Part shown: positions 9,164-22,827 of the stretch, in pieces
How the letters are laid out: every line of letters starts with the position of its first letter
How positions within the stretch are numbered: the stretch's first letter is position 1
Notes under the pieces: model-generated
Told to the model about the DNA's origin: nothing
What the model saw: the letters and a program-made list of their open reading frames with translations, nothing else
Databases searched by the model: none
Source: Pandoraea cepalis
Lineage (GTDB): Bacteria > Pseudomonadota > Gammaproteobacteria > Burkholderiales > Burkholderiaceae
Direction of reading: 5' to 3'
Assembly (NCBI RefSeq): GCF_902459665.1
Contig: NZ_CABPSL010000007.1
Coordinates: forward strand, 62,001 to 126,000
Length of the DNA stretch: 64,000 nucleotides
Translations under genes and position numbers: made by a program

Positions 9164-9785
9164 CTCCGATCATGAGATTGAAGCGCGCACGGGTGTGCGC
9201 ATTCCGATCATCTTCGAGCACGAAGGCGAGGACGGCTTCCGTCAGCGCGAAGCCCAGACCATCGACGAACTCACCCAACGCAGCGGAATCGTACTCGCCA
9301 CCGGCGGGGGCGCGGTGCTGCGCGCGGAAAATCGCGAACACATCAAGTCGCGCGGCACGGTGGTCTATTTGCGCGCCAATCCGCATGACCTCTGGCTGCG
9401 CACACGTCGTGACAAGAACCGCCCGTTGCTGCAAACGGCCGATCCACGCGCGCGTCTCGAGCAGTTGTTCAAAGAGCGCGACGCGCTATATCGCGAGTGC
9501 GCGACCTTCGTCATCGAAACGGGGCGGCCGAGCGTGAATGCGCTCGTCAACATGGTGTTGATGCAACTGGAGGTCGCGGGAATCGTTCCCAGCAGCGCCG
9601 GTCTGCCATCCGATGCGCCTGACGATCGGCATGACGGCGTGCATGGCGACGAGCCGGACGGTGCGCACGGTGACGGTGAAGCCGCTCGGGCGGCCGGGGG
9701 CGACGCGAAGCTGGCGCAGGCCGAGCGCGATGATGCATCGCAGACAACGTCCGTATCGCCTGCGCCCGACACCTTTCCTCGCTGA
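9069..9785 (+). CDS. aroK: Shikimate kinase
   Basis: Phosphorylates shikimate to shikimate 3-phosphate with ATP in the chorismate pathway. Walker A is GLMGAGKTT at residues 9-17, followed by DSDHEIE (the acidic shikimate-binding Asp) and ATGGGAV. The lid contains RDKNRPLL. The core ends near residue 175; another 60 residues form an acidic, Asp/Gly/His-rich, probably disordered tail not present in E. coli AroK (173 residues). The start at 9069 lies inside the end of the upstream secretin frame (95-base overlap) and no strong ribosome binding site is visible, so coupling to upstream translation is likely. aroB follows after 20 bases. Confidence 0.95.
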   Translation: MLENVILVGLMGAGKTTVGRAVARRLGRQFYDSDHEIEARTGVRIPIIFEHEGEDGFRQREAQTIDELTQRSGIVLATGGGAVLRAENREHIKSRGTVVYLRANPHDLWLRTRRDKNRPLLQTADPRARLEQLFKERDALYRECATFVIETGRPSVNALVNMVLMQLEVAGIVPSSAGLPSDAPDDRHDGVHGDEPDGAHGDGEAARAAGGDAKLAQAERDDASQTTSVSPAPDTFPR

Positions 9786-9805
9786 TAGCGCCGATATCGC
9801 TGACC

Positions 9806-10897
9806 ATGACAACAAGCGGCATGAAGACCCTCAAACTCGATCTGGGCGAGCGCGCCTATCCGATCCACATCGGCACCGATCTGCTCACGCAGGAGGCCTT
9901 GTTCGCGCCGCACGTGCGCGGCACGCACGCCGTGATCGTGACGAACACGACCGTCGCCCCGCTTTATGCCGAGCGCGTCGCGGCAACGCTGCAACGGCTC
10001 GGAAAGCGTGTGGTCACCGCTGTGCTGCCCGACGGCGAGGCGCACAAGAACTGGCAAACGCTCAACCTGATTTTCGACGAACTGCTTGGCGCTCAGGCGG
10101 ACCGCAAAGCGACATTGATCGCGCTGGGCGGCGGCGTCGTCGGCGACATGACCGGGTTTGCCGCCGCCTGCTACATGCGCGGTGTCCCGTTCGTGCAGGT
10201 GCCAACGACACTGCTTGCACAAGTGGATTCGTCGGTCGGTGGCAAGACGGGGATCAACCACCCACTCGGCAAGAATATGATCGGAGCGTTCTGGCAGCCG
10301 AGCGCCGTGCTGGCCGACATCGGCACGTTGTCCACGTTGCCGGATCGTGAGCTGGCCGCCGGTCTGGCGGAAGTGATCAAACATGGCGCGATCGCCGATG
10401 AACAGTACTTTGACTGGATCGAGGCGAATATCGAAGCGTTGAATGCCCGCGATACGGCGGCGCTGACCTACGCCGTGCAGCGCTCGTGCGAGATCAAGGC
10501 GCAGGTCGTCGCCAGCGACGAACGCGAACAAGGCCTGCGTGCCACGCTGAACTTCGGTCATACGTTCGGCCATGCCATTGAAGCGGGCCTCGGGTATGGC
10601 GAATGGCTGCACGGCGAGGCGGTCGGGTGCGGCATGGTCATGGCGTCCGATCTGTCGGCGCGTCTGGGCTTTATCGACGCGGCGTTTGTCCCGCGAATCA
10701 AGGCGCTGATCGTGGCGGCCAAGCTGCCGGTCACGGGGCCGGATCTGGGTGAGGATCGCTACATCGATCTGATGCGCGTCGACAAGAAGGCGGAAGGCGG
10801 GGACATCCGCTTCGTACTACTCAACCGGCTGGGGCAGGCGTTCATGACGGGCGTTCCCGAGGCCGAGCTTCGCGCGACGTTGCGCGCCAACATCTAG
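9806..10897 (+). CDS. aroB: 3-dehydroquinate synthase
   Basis: NAD- and metal-dependent cyclase converting DAHP to 3-dehydroquinate, the second step of the shikimate pathway; cytoplasmic. At 363 residues it is the normal length. Conserved features include DGEAHKNW, the nucleotide-binding [14 protein letters not shown], the [19 protein letters not shown] segment, and the metal ligands in [11 protein letters not shown] and GLHGEAV-type residues ([10 protein letters not shown]). ATG 9806 gives [11 protein letters not shown]; the in-frame ATG at 9821 ([15 protein letters not shown]) fits family length equally well. It is between aroK and dgt, 16 bases before the latter, in one operon. Confidence 0.96.
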   Translation: MTTSGMKTLKLDLGERAYPIHIGTDLLTQEALFAPHVRGTHAVIVTNTTVAPLYAERVAATLQRLGKRVVTAVLPDGEAHKNWQTLNLIFDELLGAQADRKATLIALGGGVVGDMTGFAAACYMRGVPFVQVPTTLLAQVDSSVGGKTGINHPLGKNMIGAFWQPSAVLADIGTLSTLPDRELAAGLAEVIKHGAIADEQYFDWIEANIEALNARDTAALTYAVQRSCEIKAQVVASDEREQGLRATLNFGHTFGHAIEAGLGYGEWLHGEAVGCGMVMASDLSARLGFIDAAFVPRIKALIVAAKLPVTGPDLGEDRYIDLMRVDKKAEGGDIRFVLLNRLGQAFMTGVPEAELRATLRANI

Positions 10898-10913
10898 GAA
10901 AGGAGGGCTGGCG

Positions 10914-12050
10914 ATGATCGATTACGAAGCGTCGCTTGCCTCCTACGCGGCGCGCTCGAGCGCGTCACGCGGACGGCGGTTTGCGGAACCTGCGCCTACG
11001 ACGCGGACCGAATTTCAGCGCGACCGCGACCGCATCATTCATTCGACGGCGTTCCGCCGGCTCGAATACAAGACGCAAGTGTTCGTGAATCATGAGGGCG
11101 ACCTGTTTCGCACGCGCCTGACACACAGTCTGGAAGTGGCGCAGATCGGCCGGTCGATCGCGCGAAATCTGCGCGTCAGCGAGGATCTCGTCGAGGCGAT
11201 CGCACTGGCGCACGACCTCGGTCACACGCCCTTCGGTCACGCCGGGCAGGACGCACTCAACGCCTGCATGCAAGACTACGGCGGGTTCGAGCACAATCTG
11301 CAGAGCCTTGTCGTTGTCGACGAACTCGAAGAGCATTACGGCGGCTTCGACGGGTTGAACCTCTGTTTCGAGACGCGCGAGGGCATTCTCAAGCACTGTT
11401 CGCGCGCGAATGCGAGAGGGCTGGGTGAGCTTGGCGAGCGATTTCTGAAGGGGCGGCAGCCTGGGATGGAAGCGCAGATCGCCAATCTTGCGGACGAGAT
11501 CGCTTACAACAATCACGATATCGACGATGGTGTGCGCTCCGGCCTGTTGTCGCTCGATCAACTCGACGACGTGCCGCTCTGGAAACGCTATTGCGCCGAG
11601 GCGCGGCTTGCATGGCCGGAAATTTCCGGCCGGCGGCTGGTGCACGAAACGACGCGACGGATTATCAATGCGCTGATCGTCGACCTGATCACGACCACGC
11701 GTCAACGCGTGGCCGACGCTTCGCCGTTCTCCATTGACGATGTGCGTGGCGCGGGACCGTTGGTGGCCTTTAGCGGCGAGATGCGCGAGCAGGCCGGGCG
11801 ACTCAAGCGGTTTCTGTTCGAGAATCTATACCGGCACTATCTGGTGATGCGCATGGCAGCGAAAGCGCAGCGCATCGTTCAGGAGTTGTTCAACGCGTTT
11901 CTTGCCGATCCCCGCTTGCTGCCCCCCAACTACCGCACCGAGCACGCAGCGGATCAGCCACGCTGGATCGCGCACTACATTGCCGGAATGACGGATCGCT
12001 ACGCAATCAAGGAATACAGCCGTCTCTTTACCATCGAGCCGACGCTCTGA
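10914..12050 (+). CDS. dgt: dGTP triphosphohydrolase-like HD-domain protein
   Basis: HD-superfamily enzyme of 378 residues expected to hydrolyse deoxynucleoside triphosphates, classically dGTP to deoxyguanosine and tripolyphosphate. Metal-binding motifs are H in [12 protein letters not shown] in [15 protein letters not shown], and a later D in [15 protein letters not shown]. The arginine-rich start [20 protein letters not shown] is diagnostic of the Dgt family. It has a strong AGGAGG site 12 bases upstream of its start. The third gene of aroK-aroB-dgt, an arrangement conserved in Burkholderiales. A long hairpin terminator follows. True substrate preference in this subgroup is not settled by sequence. 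Confidence 0.93.
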   Translation: MIDYEASLASYAARSSASRGRRFAEPAPTTRTEFQRDRDRIIHSTAFRRLEYKTQVFVNHEGDLFRTRLTHSLEVAQIGRSIARNLRVSEDLVEAIALAHDLGHTPFGHAGQDALNACMQDYGGFEHNLQSLVVVDELEEHYGGFDGLNLCFETREGILKHCSRANARGLGELGERFLKGRQPGMEAQIANLADEIAYNNHDIDDGVRSGLLSLDQLDDVPLWKRYCAEARLAWPEISGRRLVHETTRRIINALIVDLITTTRQRVADASPFSIDDVRGAGPLVAFSGEMREQAGRLKRFLFENLYRHYLVMRMAAKAQRIVQELFNAFLADPRLLPPNYRTEHAADQPRWIAHYIAGMTDRYAIKEYSRLFTIEPTL

Positions 12051-12070
12051 CGCGTGCCTCGGGAGACGAT

Positions 12071-12102
12071 GCGAAACAGCCGGCTTTCGCCGGCTGTTTC
12101 GC
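12071..12102. terminator. Bidirectional hairpin between dgt and the DUF883 gene
   Basis: A perfect 14-base-pair stem (12071-12084 with 12089-12102) closes a TTTC loop, 20 bases after dgt. The gene on the other side is convergent. There is no long U run, only A/T-containing flanks, but the stem is long and the position is right for a two-way terminator. Confidence 0.7.
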
Positions 12103-12194
12103 TATTGCCACCTCGCGTGTGACGATGAGGGCCGGTATCCCGACGCATCACGTTCGATGTCTGCCGGTGCACAACGGCACCGCCGGCGAGTGAG

Positions 12195-12572
12195 TTAGCT
12201 GCGTCCCGCAATGAATCCGAGCACGAGCGCAACAGCCGCTACCGTGCCAACGGTCTGCCATGGGCGCTCGTGGACATAACCGTCGGCTTCTTCCCAGACC
12301 TCGTTGGCGCGACGGCGCAGGTTGGCGCGGGCATCGCCAAACTCGCTGCGCGCTTCACGAAGCTTGTCGCCGATCTCGGCGCGCAGCGCCTCAACATCCG
12401 ATGCCGACTTCGCGTTGGACAGCGCGTGGTCCAGATCGTCGAGCAGATCGCGCACGCGTGAAGAGACGTCCTGACTCGCCAGACGTGCCGCGCGTGCGGT
12501 ACGTCGGCCGGCAAAGCGCGCATCGTCAAGGCTGCTGTTGAGTACGGTTTCCGCTTTCGAGGCAATTCCCAT
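12195..12572 (-). CDS. DUF883 (ElaB/YqjD/YgaM) ribosome-binding membrane protein
   Basis: 125-residue protein: a charged, helical coiled-coil-type body (DDLDHALSNAKSASDVEALRAEI...) and a single C-terminal membrane helix ending in GFIAGRS. This is the layout of the ElaB/YqjD/YgaM family, tail-anchored inner-membrane proteins that associate with ribosomes in stationary phase in E. coli. The conserved YVHERPWQTVGTVAA segment before the helix is a family hallmark. I chose the ATG at 12572, preceded by GGGAG on the minus strand, over a longer upstream frame. It stands alone between two terminators, so it is probably monocistronic. Confidence 0.88.
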   Translation of the reverse strand: MGIASKAETVLNSSLDDARFAGRRTARAARLASQDVSSRVRDLLDDLDHALSNAKSASDVEALRAEIGDKLREARSEFGDARANLRRRANEVWEEADGYVHERPWQTVGTVAAVALVLGFIAGRS

Positions 12573-12778
12573 TTTCAGACTCCCAAGAGGTGGTATTGAA
12601 ATGCGGCGTCCGTCAGACTCGGGGAACGACGACGCCGGTGGAACCCTGAGGCGAACGGCCATTATGGCGCGACCGTTCGCGTGCGTACACCTTCAGAGAC
12701 TTTCGGGAAGCGAAGAAAGTTGCGTCGCGTTGGCTGAAGATCGTGTGAGAATCGGCCGACATCGCGGCCGGAAATACG

Positions 12779-12803
12779 AAAACGCCGCACGGGGCGGCGT
12801 TTT
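12779..12803. terminator. Hairpin terminator downstream of the first ompW gene
   Basis: A 10-base-pair stem (12779-12788 with 12794-12803) with a 5-base loop, flanked by A-rich and T-rich ends so it could act both ways. It lies 86 bases past the ompW stop on the minus strand and upstream of the DUF883 gene. Confidence 0.75.
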
Positions 12804-12889
12804 CTGGACGGCTTGAATCGATTTCGTTGCGCCGAGACAGACCGAATGCAAGCGCTGGCGCGAGCCGGAAAGCTGGCTTGGCGCGGAAC

Positions 12890-13639
12890 TTAGAAGCGGT
12901 AACCCAGCGACAGGAACGTGACCACCGGGTTCAGCTTGACCTTGGCTTCGCTGGTCGTGGTGATCGGGCCGCGGGTGGTCGTCAGCTTGGCGGTGGTGCT
13001 GACCGGGATGTACGACACGGAGAATGCGAGCGTCCAGTGCTTGTCCATGTTGTAGTTGATACCCGCGTTGAACACTGGCGCCCACGAATTGGTGAGCTTG
13101 GCCGTGGTGTTGCCGCCTGGGCCGCCCGTCAATGCATTGCTGGCCAGCGATTGGAAGCCCGGCGTCAGTTCAATGTTCGTGTACCAGGAGTAGCTGACCC
13201 CGAGGCCGAGGAAGGGACGCCATGTATCGTTTGCCTGTCCGAAGTAATACTTCAGCAACAAGGCCGGGCTCCACTGCTTGGCCGATGCCAGAGAACCGCC
13301 ACCTGGCAGCGCGAGGTTGCCCTGTCCGTAGAGGCGGAACTTCGGCGCGAAGCCGGTGACGGCTTCCACGGCGATGTTGTCGGTAAAGAAGTGCGCAAAC
13401 GTGAGGCCCGCGGTGTCGGCGTCGTCGACTTGGGCACCCGTATTGCCCAGTCGGCTATTCACTGCTGCGGCCAGACCCGGAACGTTCGATCCGGTCACAT
13501 GCAGCGGATCGCTGGAAACCTGGGGCGAGAGGTGGAACCAGCCAAGGTTGACAACGTTATCGCCGGCTTGCTGTGCAAACGCGGCCCCGGACACCGTGAG
13601 CATGGCCACGGCAGCCATCGTCAAATGCTTCAACTTCAT
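12890..13639 (-). CDS. ompW: OmpW family outer-membrane protein (copy 1)
   Basis: Eight-stranded outer-membrane barrel of 249 residues, thought to pass small hydrophobic or cationic compounds. A clear Sec signal peptide ends at AFA-QQAG (about residue 22). The mature start (NVVNLGWFHLSPQ) and the strand pattern KYYFGQANDTWRPFLGLGVSY are OmpW hallmarks, and the chain ends in F (LSLGYRF), the signal for BAM insertion. AGGAGA precedes the start on the minus strand. A second, longer paralogue lies 267 bases upstream in the same direction. Confidence 0.93.
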   Translation of the reverse strand: MKLKHLTMAAVAMLTVSGAAFAQQAGDNVVNLGWFHLSPQVSSDPLHVTGSNVPGLAAAVNSRLGNTGAQVDDADTAGLTFAHFFTDNIAVEAVTGFAPKFRLYGQGNLALPGGGSLASAKQWSPALLLKYYFGQANDTWRPFLGLGVSYSWYTNIELTPGFQSLASNALTGGPGGNTTAKLTNSWAPVFNAGINYNMDKHWTLAFSVSYIPVSTTAKLTTTRGPITTTSEAKVKLNPVVTFLSLGYRF

Positions 13640-13703
13640 CGATTCGTCTCCTGCTCAAGATTCTTTATTGTCGAGAATTTCGGTAAATGAAATTCAGGGC
13701 CAT

Positions 13704-13787
13704 TATGCCGACGGGGCATAGCAGCGGAAAGCAAGAGTCTGGAGTGCGCGCTCTAAAGGTGTTGTTTCCATGCATCGACTCATGGAA
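13704..13787 (-). promoter_or_regulatory. Two inverted repeats upstream of ompW copy 1
   Basis: The ompW-ompW gap holds two small palindromes: TATGCC-5-GGCATA at 13704-13720 and TTCCATG-8-CATGGAA at 13766-13787. Their arms are exact. They lie 65-148 bases upstream of the copy 1 start, where an operator or an mRNA hairpin could sit. No FNR box (TTGAT-N4-ATCAA) was recognised here. The bound regulator, if any, is unknown. Confidence 0.3.
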
Positions 13788-13824
13788 TGCCCCTAGAAAA
13801 ATGCGCTGGACGGGCGAAAAGCGC

Positions 13825-13841
13825 GCCCTGACACCCAGGGC
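13825..13841 (-). terminator. Weak hairpin after ompW copy 2
   Basis: GCCCTG (13825-13830) pairs with CAGGGC (13836-13841) around a 5-base loop, 66 bases beyond the stop of copy 2 on the minus strand. The stem is short and there is no clear U run, so termination may be partial. Confidence 0.3.
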
Positions 13842-13906
13842 ACGCCTTTAGGATTTCACTGCGGAGTCCGATATGTCGAACGCATTCTGCGTCCCGCACG
13901 CTGAGT

Positions 13907-14755
13907 CTAGAACTTGTAGCCGAGCGAGACGAAGGTGACAATCGGGTTCAGTTTGATCTCGGCGTCGGAGGAGGAGAGGACCGTTCCGTCCTGCGCCTTG
14001 ATCTTGATGTTCGCGGTGGTCTTGAGGGGAACGTAAGAAACCGAGGCGCTGGCGACCCAGTGTTTGTCGAAGGCATAGGACACGCCGGCATTGAAAACGG
14101 GTTGCCACGACGCCGACGATTTCGCTTCGACGGTGGTCGGCCCGTTATGCCCGGAAGTGAACGCGAGCACGCTGCCGAAATTCTGATTCAACGCCGCTTC
14201 GAAATTCGGATTGAGATTGACGTTCGTGAAGAACGTATAACTCACACCGACCCCCAGAAACGGGCGCCAGGTGGAATTGGCCTGGCCGAAGTAATACTGG
14301 AACACAAGCGCCGGACTCCATTGACGAACGCTCTGCACAATCGGATTGTTTTGTGGCGCGCCAAGGTCGATACTCGTGAGCGCGCCGGCCAGTCCCGGCG
14401 GTGCGATCACGCCTTGTCCGGTAAGCTTGAACTTGGCGGGAATGCCGGCAACCGTCTGTACGGCAATGTTGTCGGTGACAAAGTGGGTAATGACGAGGCC
14501 GAGCGTGTCGGCGTTACTGACCTTCGCTCCGCTTCCGGGGGACGTGAAGTTCGACGGCACCAGGCTTGGAGTGAGCCCTTCCTGGGTGACACTTGTGGTC
14601 ATCGGCTTGCTGGAGTCTTGCGGCGCGATGTGAAACCATCCGAGATTGACGACGTTGTCGCCGGCTTGTTGTGCACTGGCGCGGGTGGGCGCCAGGGAAA
14701 CGAAGAGTCCGAGCGCGCACAAGCACGCCGCGGACCGATAGGCCCGAGTTGTCAT
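13907..14755 (-). CDS. OmpW family outer-membrane protein (copy 2)
   Basis: Second OmpW paralogue, 282 residues, longer than copy 1 by insertions in predicted surface loops (for example around QEGLTPSLVPSNFTS and IDLGAPQNNPIV). A signal peptide ends near ASA-QQAG (residue 28), and the mature N-terminus NVVNLGWFHIAPQ is nearly the same as copy 1. The chain ends with F (VSLGYKF), as expected for BAM substrates. GGGAGGA lies just before the start on the minus strand, and the leader is A/T-rich. A possible -10 (CATAAT on the minus strand, 14796-14801) with a 16-base spacer to TTGCGC is upstream. Confidence 0.92.
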   Translation of the reverse strand: MTTRAYRSAACLCALGLFVSLAPTRASAQQAGDNVVNLGWFHIAPQDSSKPMTTSVTQEGLTPSLVPSNFTSPGSGAKVSNADTLGLVITHFVTDNIAVQTVAGIPAKFKLTGQGVIAPPGLAGALTSIDLGAPQNNPIVQSVRQWSPALVFQYYFGQANSTWRPFLGVGVSYTFFTNVNLNPNFEAALNQNFGSVLAFTSGHNGPTTVEAKSSASWQPVFNAGVSYAFDKHWVASASVSYVPLKTTANIKIKAQDGTVLSSSDAEIKLNPIVTFVSLGYKF

Positions 14756-14952
14756 TTGTCTATCCTCCCAAGATTATTTATTTATTTTTCGATGCATTAT
14801 GCGCTTGGGATTTCACGGCGCAATCGCCGTATCTAGAGCTTTTGTACGAATCAACGGGGTTTGGCTAGATATCAGTATTTAAAGGGGTTTTTATGATGAA
14901 ACTCCCTCGACGATCGTGATATCGAGCTTTAAAGAATTACATTTGAATCCGC

Positions 14953-15654
14953 ATGGCCCGATTACCGCGACTTTTCATTCCACGCCAACCGCAGCATGTG
15001 ATTCTGCGCGGCAATAACCGGCAGGCGATCTTCGTCGACGACGAGGACAGGCGTGTATTTCACGACCGGTTGCGCGACGCCGCGCGCGCCAACGGACTGG
15101 CGATTCACGCCTGGTGCATGATGCCGAACCACCTGCATCTGGTTGCCACGCCCGCAGACGAGCGCAGCCTTCCGGCCACGCTTCAGGCCGTTGGTCGCTA
15201 CTACGTGTTGTATTTCAACCGGCGTCACCAGCGCACCGGCACGCTTTGGGAGGGCCGGTATCGCGCCACGGTCATCGAAGCGGAACACTATCTGCTGCTT
15301 GCCAGCCGGTACGTCGAGCTCAACCCGGTGCGCGCGGGGCTGGCAGATGCCCCCGGGAATTACCGATGGTCGAGTTACCTCCATCACGTCGGCCTCACGG
15401 TCGATAGTCTGGTCACGGACCACGCGCTGTATTGGGCGCTTGGCAATACACCGTTCGAACGTCAACGTGCCTACGCCGAGGGGTTTTCGATCCCGCTGCC
15501 GGCACCTGAGATTGACGCATTGCGTACGGCAACGCAGAAAGGATGGCTGCTCGGCGGGCCCGATTATCAGGCTCGCATGTCACTTGCCGCCAACCGGCGC
15601 GTGAGTCCGCTCACGCGCGGTCGTCCTCGCAAAGCGATCTCGGACGCGCTCTGA
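14953..15654 (+). CDS. REP-associated tyrosine transposase (Y1/HUH family, RAYT)
   Basis: Single-strand DNA transposase-like protein of 233 residues in the IS200/IS605-related Y1_Tnp family (Transposase_17). The HUH metal motif appears as MMPNHLHLV (near residues 56-64), and the nucleophile region contains YRWSSYLHH; the N-terminus MARLPRLFIPRQPQHVILRGNNRQ is typical of RAYTs. These enzymes are usually single chromosomal genes that process REP palindromes rather than mobile IS elements. No standard IS ends flank it. It sits alone between ompW and gltB, with short repeated TCTGACCC motifs following it. Confidence 0.9.
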   Translation: MARLPRLFIPRQPQHVILRGNNRQAIFVDDEDRRVFHDRLRDAARANGLAIHAWCMMPNHLHLVATPADERSLPATLQAVGRYYVLYFNRRHQRTGTLWEGRYRATVIEAEHYLLLASRYVELNPVRAGLADAPGNYRWSSYLHHVGLTVDSLVTDHALYWALGNTPFERQRAYAEGFSIPLPAPEIDALRTATQKGWLLGGPDYQARMSLAANRRVSPLTRGRPRKAISDAL

Positions 15655-15748
15655 CACTGGCTGGCCGCAGGCCGGTTCCGGTCTGCTTCGCTTTCTCCAG
15701 CTATTTGAAATCACAGAATTTTTTGACGAGCACAGATCGGATCGAATT

Positions 15749-15816
15749 GATCTGACCCCAATAAAAATGGGTCTTCGATCAGCGTGGTTTTTAATGCGAA
15801 TCTGACCCTATTAAAT
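15749..15816. repeat. Paired TCTGACCC/A+T motifs downstream of the RAYT gene
   Basis: Two similar 18-base motifs occur 50 bases apart, GATCTGACCCCAATAAAA (15749-15766) and AATCTGACCCTATTAAAT (15799-15816). They share TCTGACCC followed by an A/T block. They lie 95-160 bases past the transposase stop and just before the gltB promoter. Similar GGGTCAGA-type motifs are, from memory, often found beside Transposase_17 genes. Confidence 0.5.
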
Positions 15817-15820
15817 TGTT

Positions 15821-15849
15821 TTGTCTTTGTGAATTCCTTGGCGTATATT
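15821..15849 (+). promoter_or_regulatory. Sigma-70 promoter of gltBD
   Basis: TTGTCT (15821-15826) and TATATT (15844-15849) are separated by exactly 17 bases, upstream of the first gene of the glutamate synthase operon. The resulting leader would be about 180 bases; no other gene or clear RNA element is seen in it. The promoter starts 4 bases after the second TCTGACCC repeat. Confidence 0.65.
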
Positions 15850-16035
15850 CCAACTTCGGCCGATTGGTGCGATGCGCAAAAGCGTGCGCGCTGAGTCGGC
15901 TCCCTGTGGCGACGCCCAAGAACGACCTTCGACGCGCGCGAATCCGCAGTCCTGGCCCACCCGGCCACCCCCACTTAACCCGGTCGAGCGCGACGAGCAT
16001 GCGCGCGGCGACCTCGCCAAGAGACGGTGTAACTC

Positions 16036-20769
<4,734 letters not shown>

Positions 20770-20865
20770 AGCCGCTGGCGCGGCGGCGCCACGGGGTGAG
20801 GGCCCCGATGGCGTGCCGCGCGCGGGTGAGGCACGGTAACCACAAAACTTTCCGACTGAAGAAAC

Positions 20866-22332
20866 ATGGGCAAGGTCACAGGTTTTCTCGAATTCGAGCG
20901 CCAGGGCGAGTCTTACGAAGCACCGCTGGCACGCGTAAAGCATTACAAGGAGTTCGTGCTCGCACTCTCCGACGAGCAGGCAAAGGTGCAGGGCGCGCGC
21001 TGCATGGACTGCGGCATTCCGTTCTGCACCAACGGTTGCCCGGTCAACAACATCATTCCCGACTTCAACGACCTGGTGTATCGCCAGGACTGGAAGTCGG
21101 CCATCTCGGTGCTGCACTCGACGAACAACTTCCCCGAGTTCACGGGCCGTATCTGCCCGGCGCCGTGTGAAGCCGCCTGTACGCTGAACATCAACAGCGA
21201 CGCGGTGGGCATCAAGTCGATCGAACACGCGATCATCGACAAGGCGTGGAGCGAAGGTTGGGTCGAGCCGCAGCCCGCGAAGCACAAGACCGGCAAGACG
21301 GTCGCCGTCGTCGGCTCGGGCCCGGCGGGCATGGCCGTGGCGCAGCAACTTGCGCGCGCCGGTCACGACGTCACCGTGTTCGAAAAGAACGACCGTGTGG
21401 GCGGACTGCTGCGCTACGGCATTCCCGACTTCAAGCTGGAGAAGTGGCTGATCGATCGCCGCATGCGCCAGATGGAAGCCGAGGGCGTGACGTTCCGCAC
21501 GGGTGTCTACGTCGGCAAGGACGCGCCGGAAGCGCACGTCAACAACTTCTCCAAAGAGACGATCTCGCCGGAGCAGTTGCAGGCGCAATTCGACGCCGTG
21601 GTGATCGCGGGCGGTGCAGAACAGCCGCGCGATCTGCCGGTGCCGGGGCGCGAGCTGGAAGGCATCCATTACGCGATGGAATTCCTGCCCCAGCAGAACA
21701 AGGTCAATGCGGGCGACAAGCTGGCCAACCAGTTGCTGGCCACGGGCAAGCAGGTGATCGTGATCGGGGGCGGTGATACCGGTTCCGACTGCGTGGGCAC
21801 GTCGAACCGTCACGGCGCAAAGAGCGTGACGCAGTTCGAACTGCTGCCGCAGCCGCCCGAGCAGGAAAACAAGCCGATGGTGTGGCCGTACTGGCCGACC
21901 AAGCTGCGTACATCGTCGAGCCACGAAGAGGGTTGCGAGCGTGACTGGTCGGTGGCAACGAAGCGCTTCGAAGGCAAAAACGGCAAGGTCGAGAAGCTGA
22001 TCGCCGTGCGTCTCGAATGGAAGGACGGCAAAATGCAGGAAGTGCCGGGCTCGGAATTCGAACTCAAGGCCGACCTGGTGCTGCTCGCGATGGGCTTCGT
22101 GTCGCCGTTGCAGACCGTGCTCGACGCTTTCGGCGTGGACAAGGATGCGCGCGGCAACGTGCGTGCCTCGACCGAAGGCGAGCGCGCCTACACGACGAAC
22201 CTGCCGAAGGTGTTCGCGGCCGGTGACGTGCGTCGCGGTCAGTCGCTGGTGGTGTGGGCGATTCGCGAAGGCCGTCAGTGCGCCCGTGCGGTGGACGAGT
22301 TCCTGATGGGCTACTCGGAACTGCCGCGCTGA
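20866..22332 (+). CDS. gltD: Glutamate synthase (NADPH) small subunit
   Basis: Beta subunit (488 residues) that oxidises NADPH and passes electrons through FAD and 4Fe-4S clusters to GltB. The N-terminal cluster domain has CMDCGIPFC-x3-GCPVNN and CPAPCEAAC. The FAD site is [12 protein letters not shown] and the NADPH site is [15 protein letters not shown]. The C-terminal FAD motif is [18 protein letters not shown]. Length and motifs are complete. It is second in the gltBD operon and ends before a strong terminator. Confidence 0.97.
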   Translation: MGKVTGFLEFERQGESYEAPLARVKHYKEFVLALSDEQAKVQGARCMDCGIPFCTNGCPVNNIIPDFNDLVYRQDWKSAISVLHSTNNFPEFTGRICPAPCEAACTLNINSDAVGIKSIEHAIIDKAWSEGWVEPQPAKHKTGKTVAVVGSGPAGMAVAQQLARAGHDVTVFEKNDRVGGLLRYGIPDFKLEKWLIDRRMRQMEAEGVTFRTGVYVGKDAPEAHVNNFSKETISPEQLQAQFDAVVIAGGAEQPRDLPVPGRELEGIHYAMEFLPQQNKVNAGDKLANQLLATGKQVIVIGGGDTGSDCVGTSNRHGAKSVTQFELLPQPPEQENKPMVWPYWPTKLRTSSSHEEGCERDWSVATKRFEGKNGKVEKLIAVRLEWKDGKMQEVPGSEFELKADLVLLAMGFVSPLQTVLDAFGVDKDARGNVRASTEGERAYTTNLPKVFAAGDVRRGQSLVVWAIREGRQCARAVDEFLMGYSELPR

Positions 22333-22420
22333 GCGCGTGAAAGAGTAATGCCTGCCAAAACCACAAATACGGGGTTGAGAGGAGGGGCGCGGAGGTAGGT
22401 CTCTGCGTTGCCGTGAAGAA

Positions 22421-22454
22421 ACCGTCCGGGCGACAACGTCCGGGCGGTTTTTTC
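22421..22454 (+). terminator. Rho-independent terminator of gltBD
   Basis: A 12-base-pair stem (22421-22432 with 22437-22448, two G-U pairs) closes an ACAA loop and is followed at once by a run of six T. It is 88 bases after the gltD stop. Confidence 0.88.
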
Positions 22455-22520
22455 TTGCCCGTTCGCTTTGCGTGTCTTTGTTTGCACGGTATTCGGGCGA
22501 CCGGGACATGCACAAGATCG

Positions 22521-22639
22521 ATGAATATAAGATGTCATATGACGTGGCCGATCTTGCGTCATCGGCCTTCAGGGAAACACCCCTGGTATAGGTGAGCGCC
22601 AATGAATATAAGGCTTATTGCGTCGATGCAAGGCATCGA
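22521..22639 (+). promoter_or_regulatory. Repeat-rich control region upstream of udh
   Basis: The 370 bases between the gltD terminator and udh hold no gene but several symmetric elements. There is a perfect palindrome GTCATATGAC at 22534-22543 and an inverted repeat TCGATGC-3-GCATCGA at 22623-22639. An exact 11-base direct repeat ATGAATATAAG occurs at 22521-22531 and 22602-22612. GntR/FadR-type regulators of sugar-acid genes favour short palindromes of this sort, but which protein binds here cannot be told from sequence. No convincing -35/-10 pair was found. Confidence 0.45.
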
Positions 22640-22827
22640 GTGAAATACTAGGGATTCTCCGTAAACCGACCAATTGGCCATTGTCATCGTACATCGTCTG
22701 ACGTAGGATGCCTCTCCATGCGACCCCCACGTTTTCGATGAGCGTCGGGCGCGCCGACGCGGCGCCGGGTTTGTTGTGGCAAGGCGTCGTCGCATGCACT
22801 GCGATCTACCGACGAACAAGGACTGAT

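Noticed and set aside
14953-15654. The RAYT gene as part of a complete insertion sequence
   Set aside because: No terminal repeats, target duplication or accessory tnpB/resolvase gene is visible; single-gene RAYTs are typically domesticated.
22708-22827. A 40-residue N-terminal extension of uronate dehydrogenase
   Set aside because: The nucleotide-binding strand of this family starts within about 10 residues of the ATG at 22828, and the extension has no homologous counterpart.
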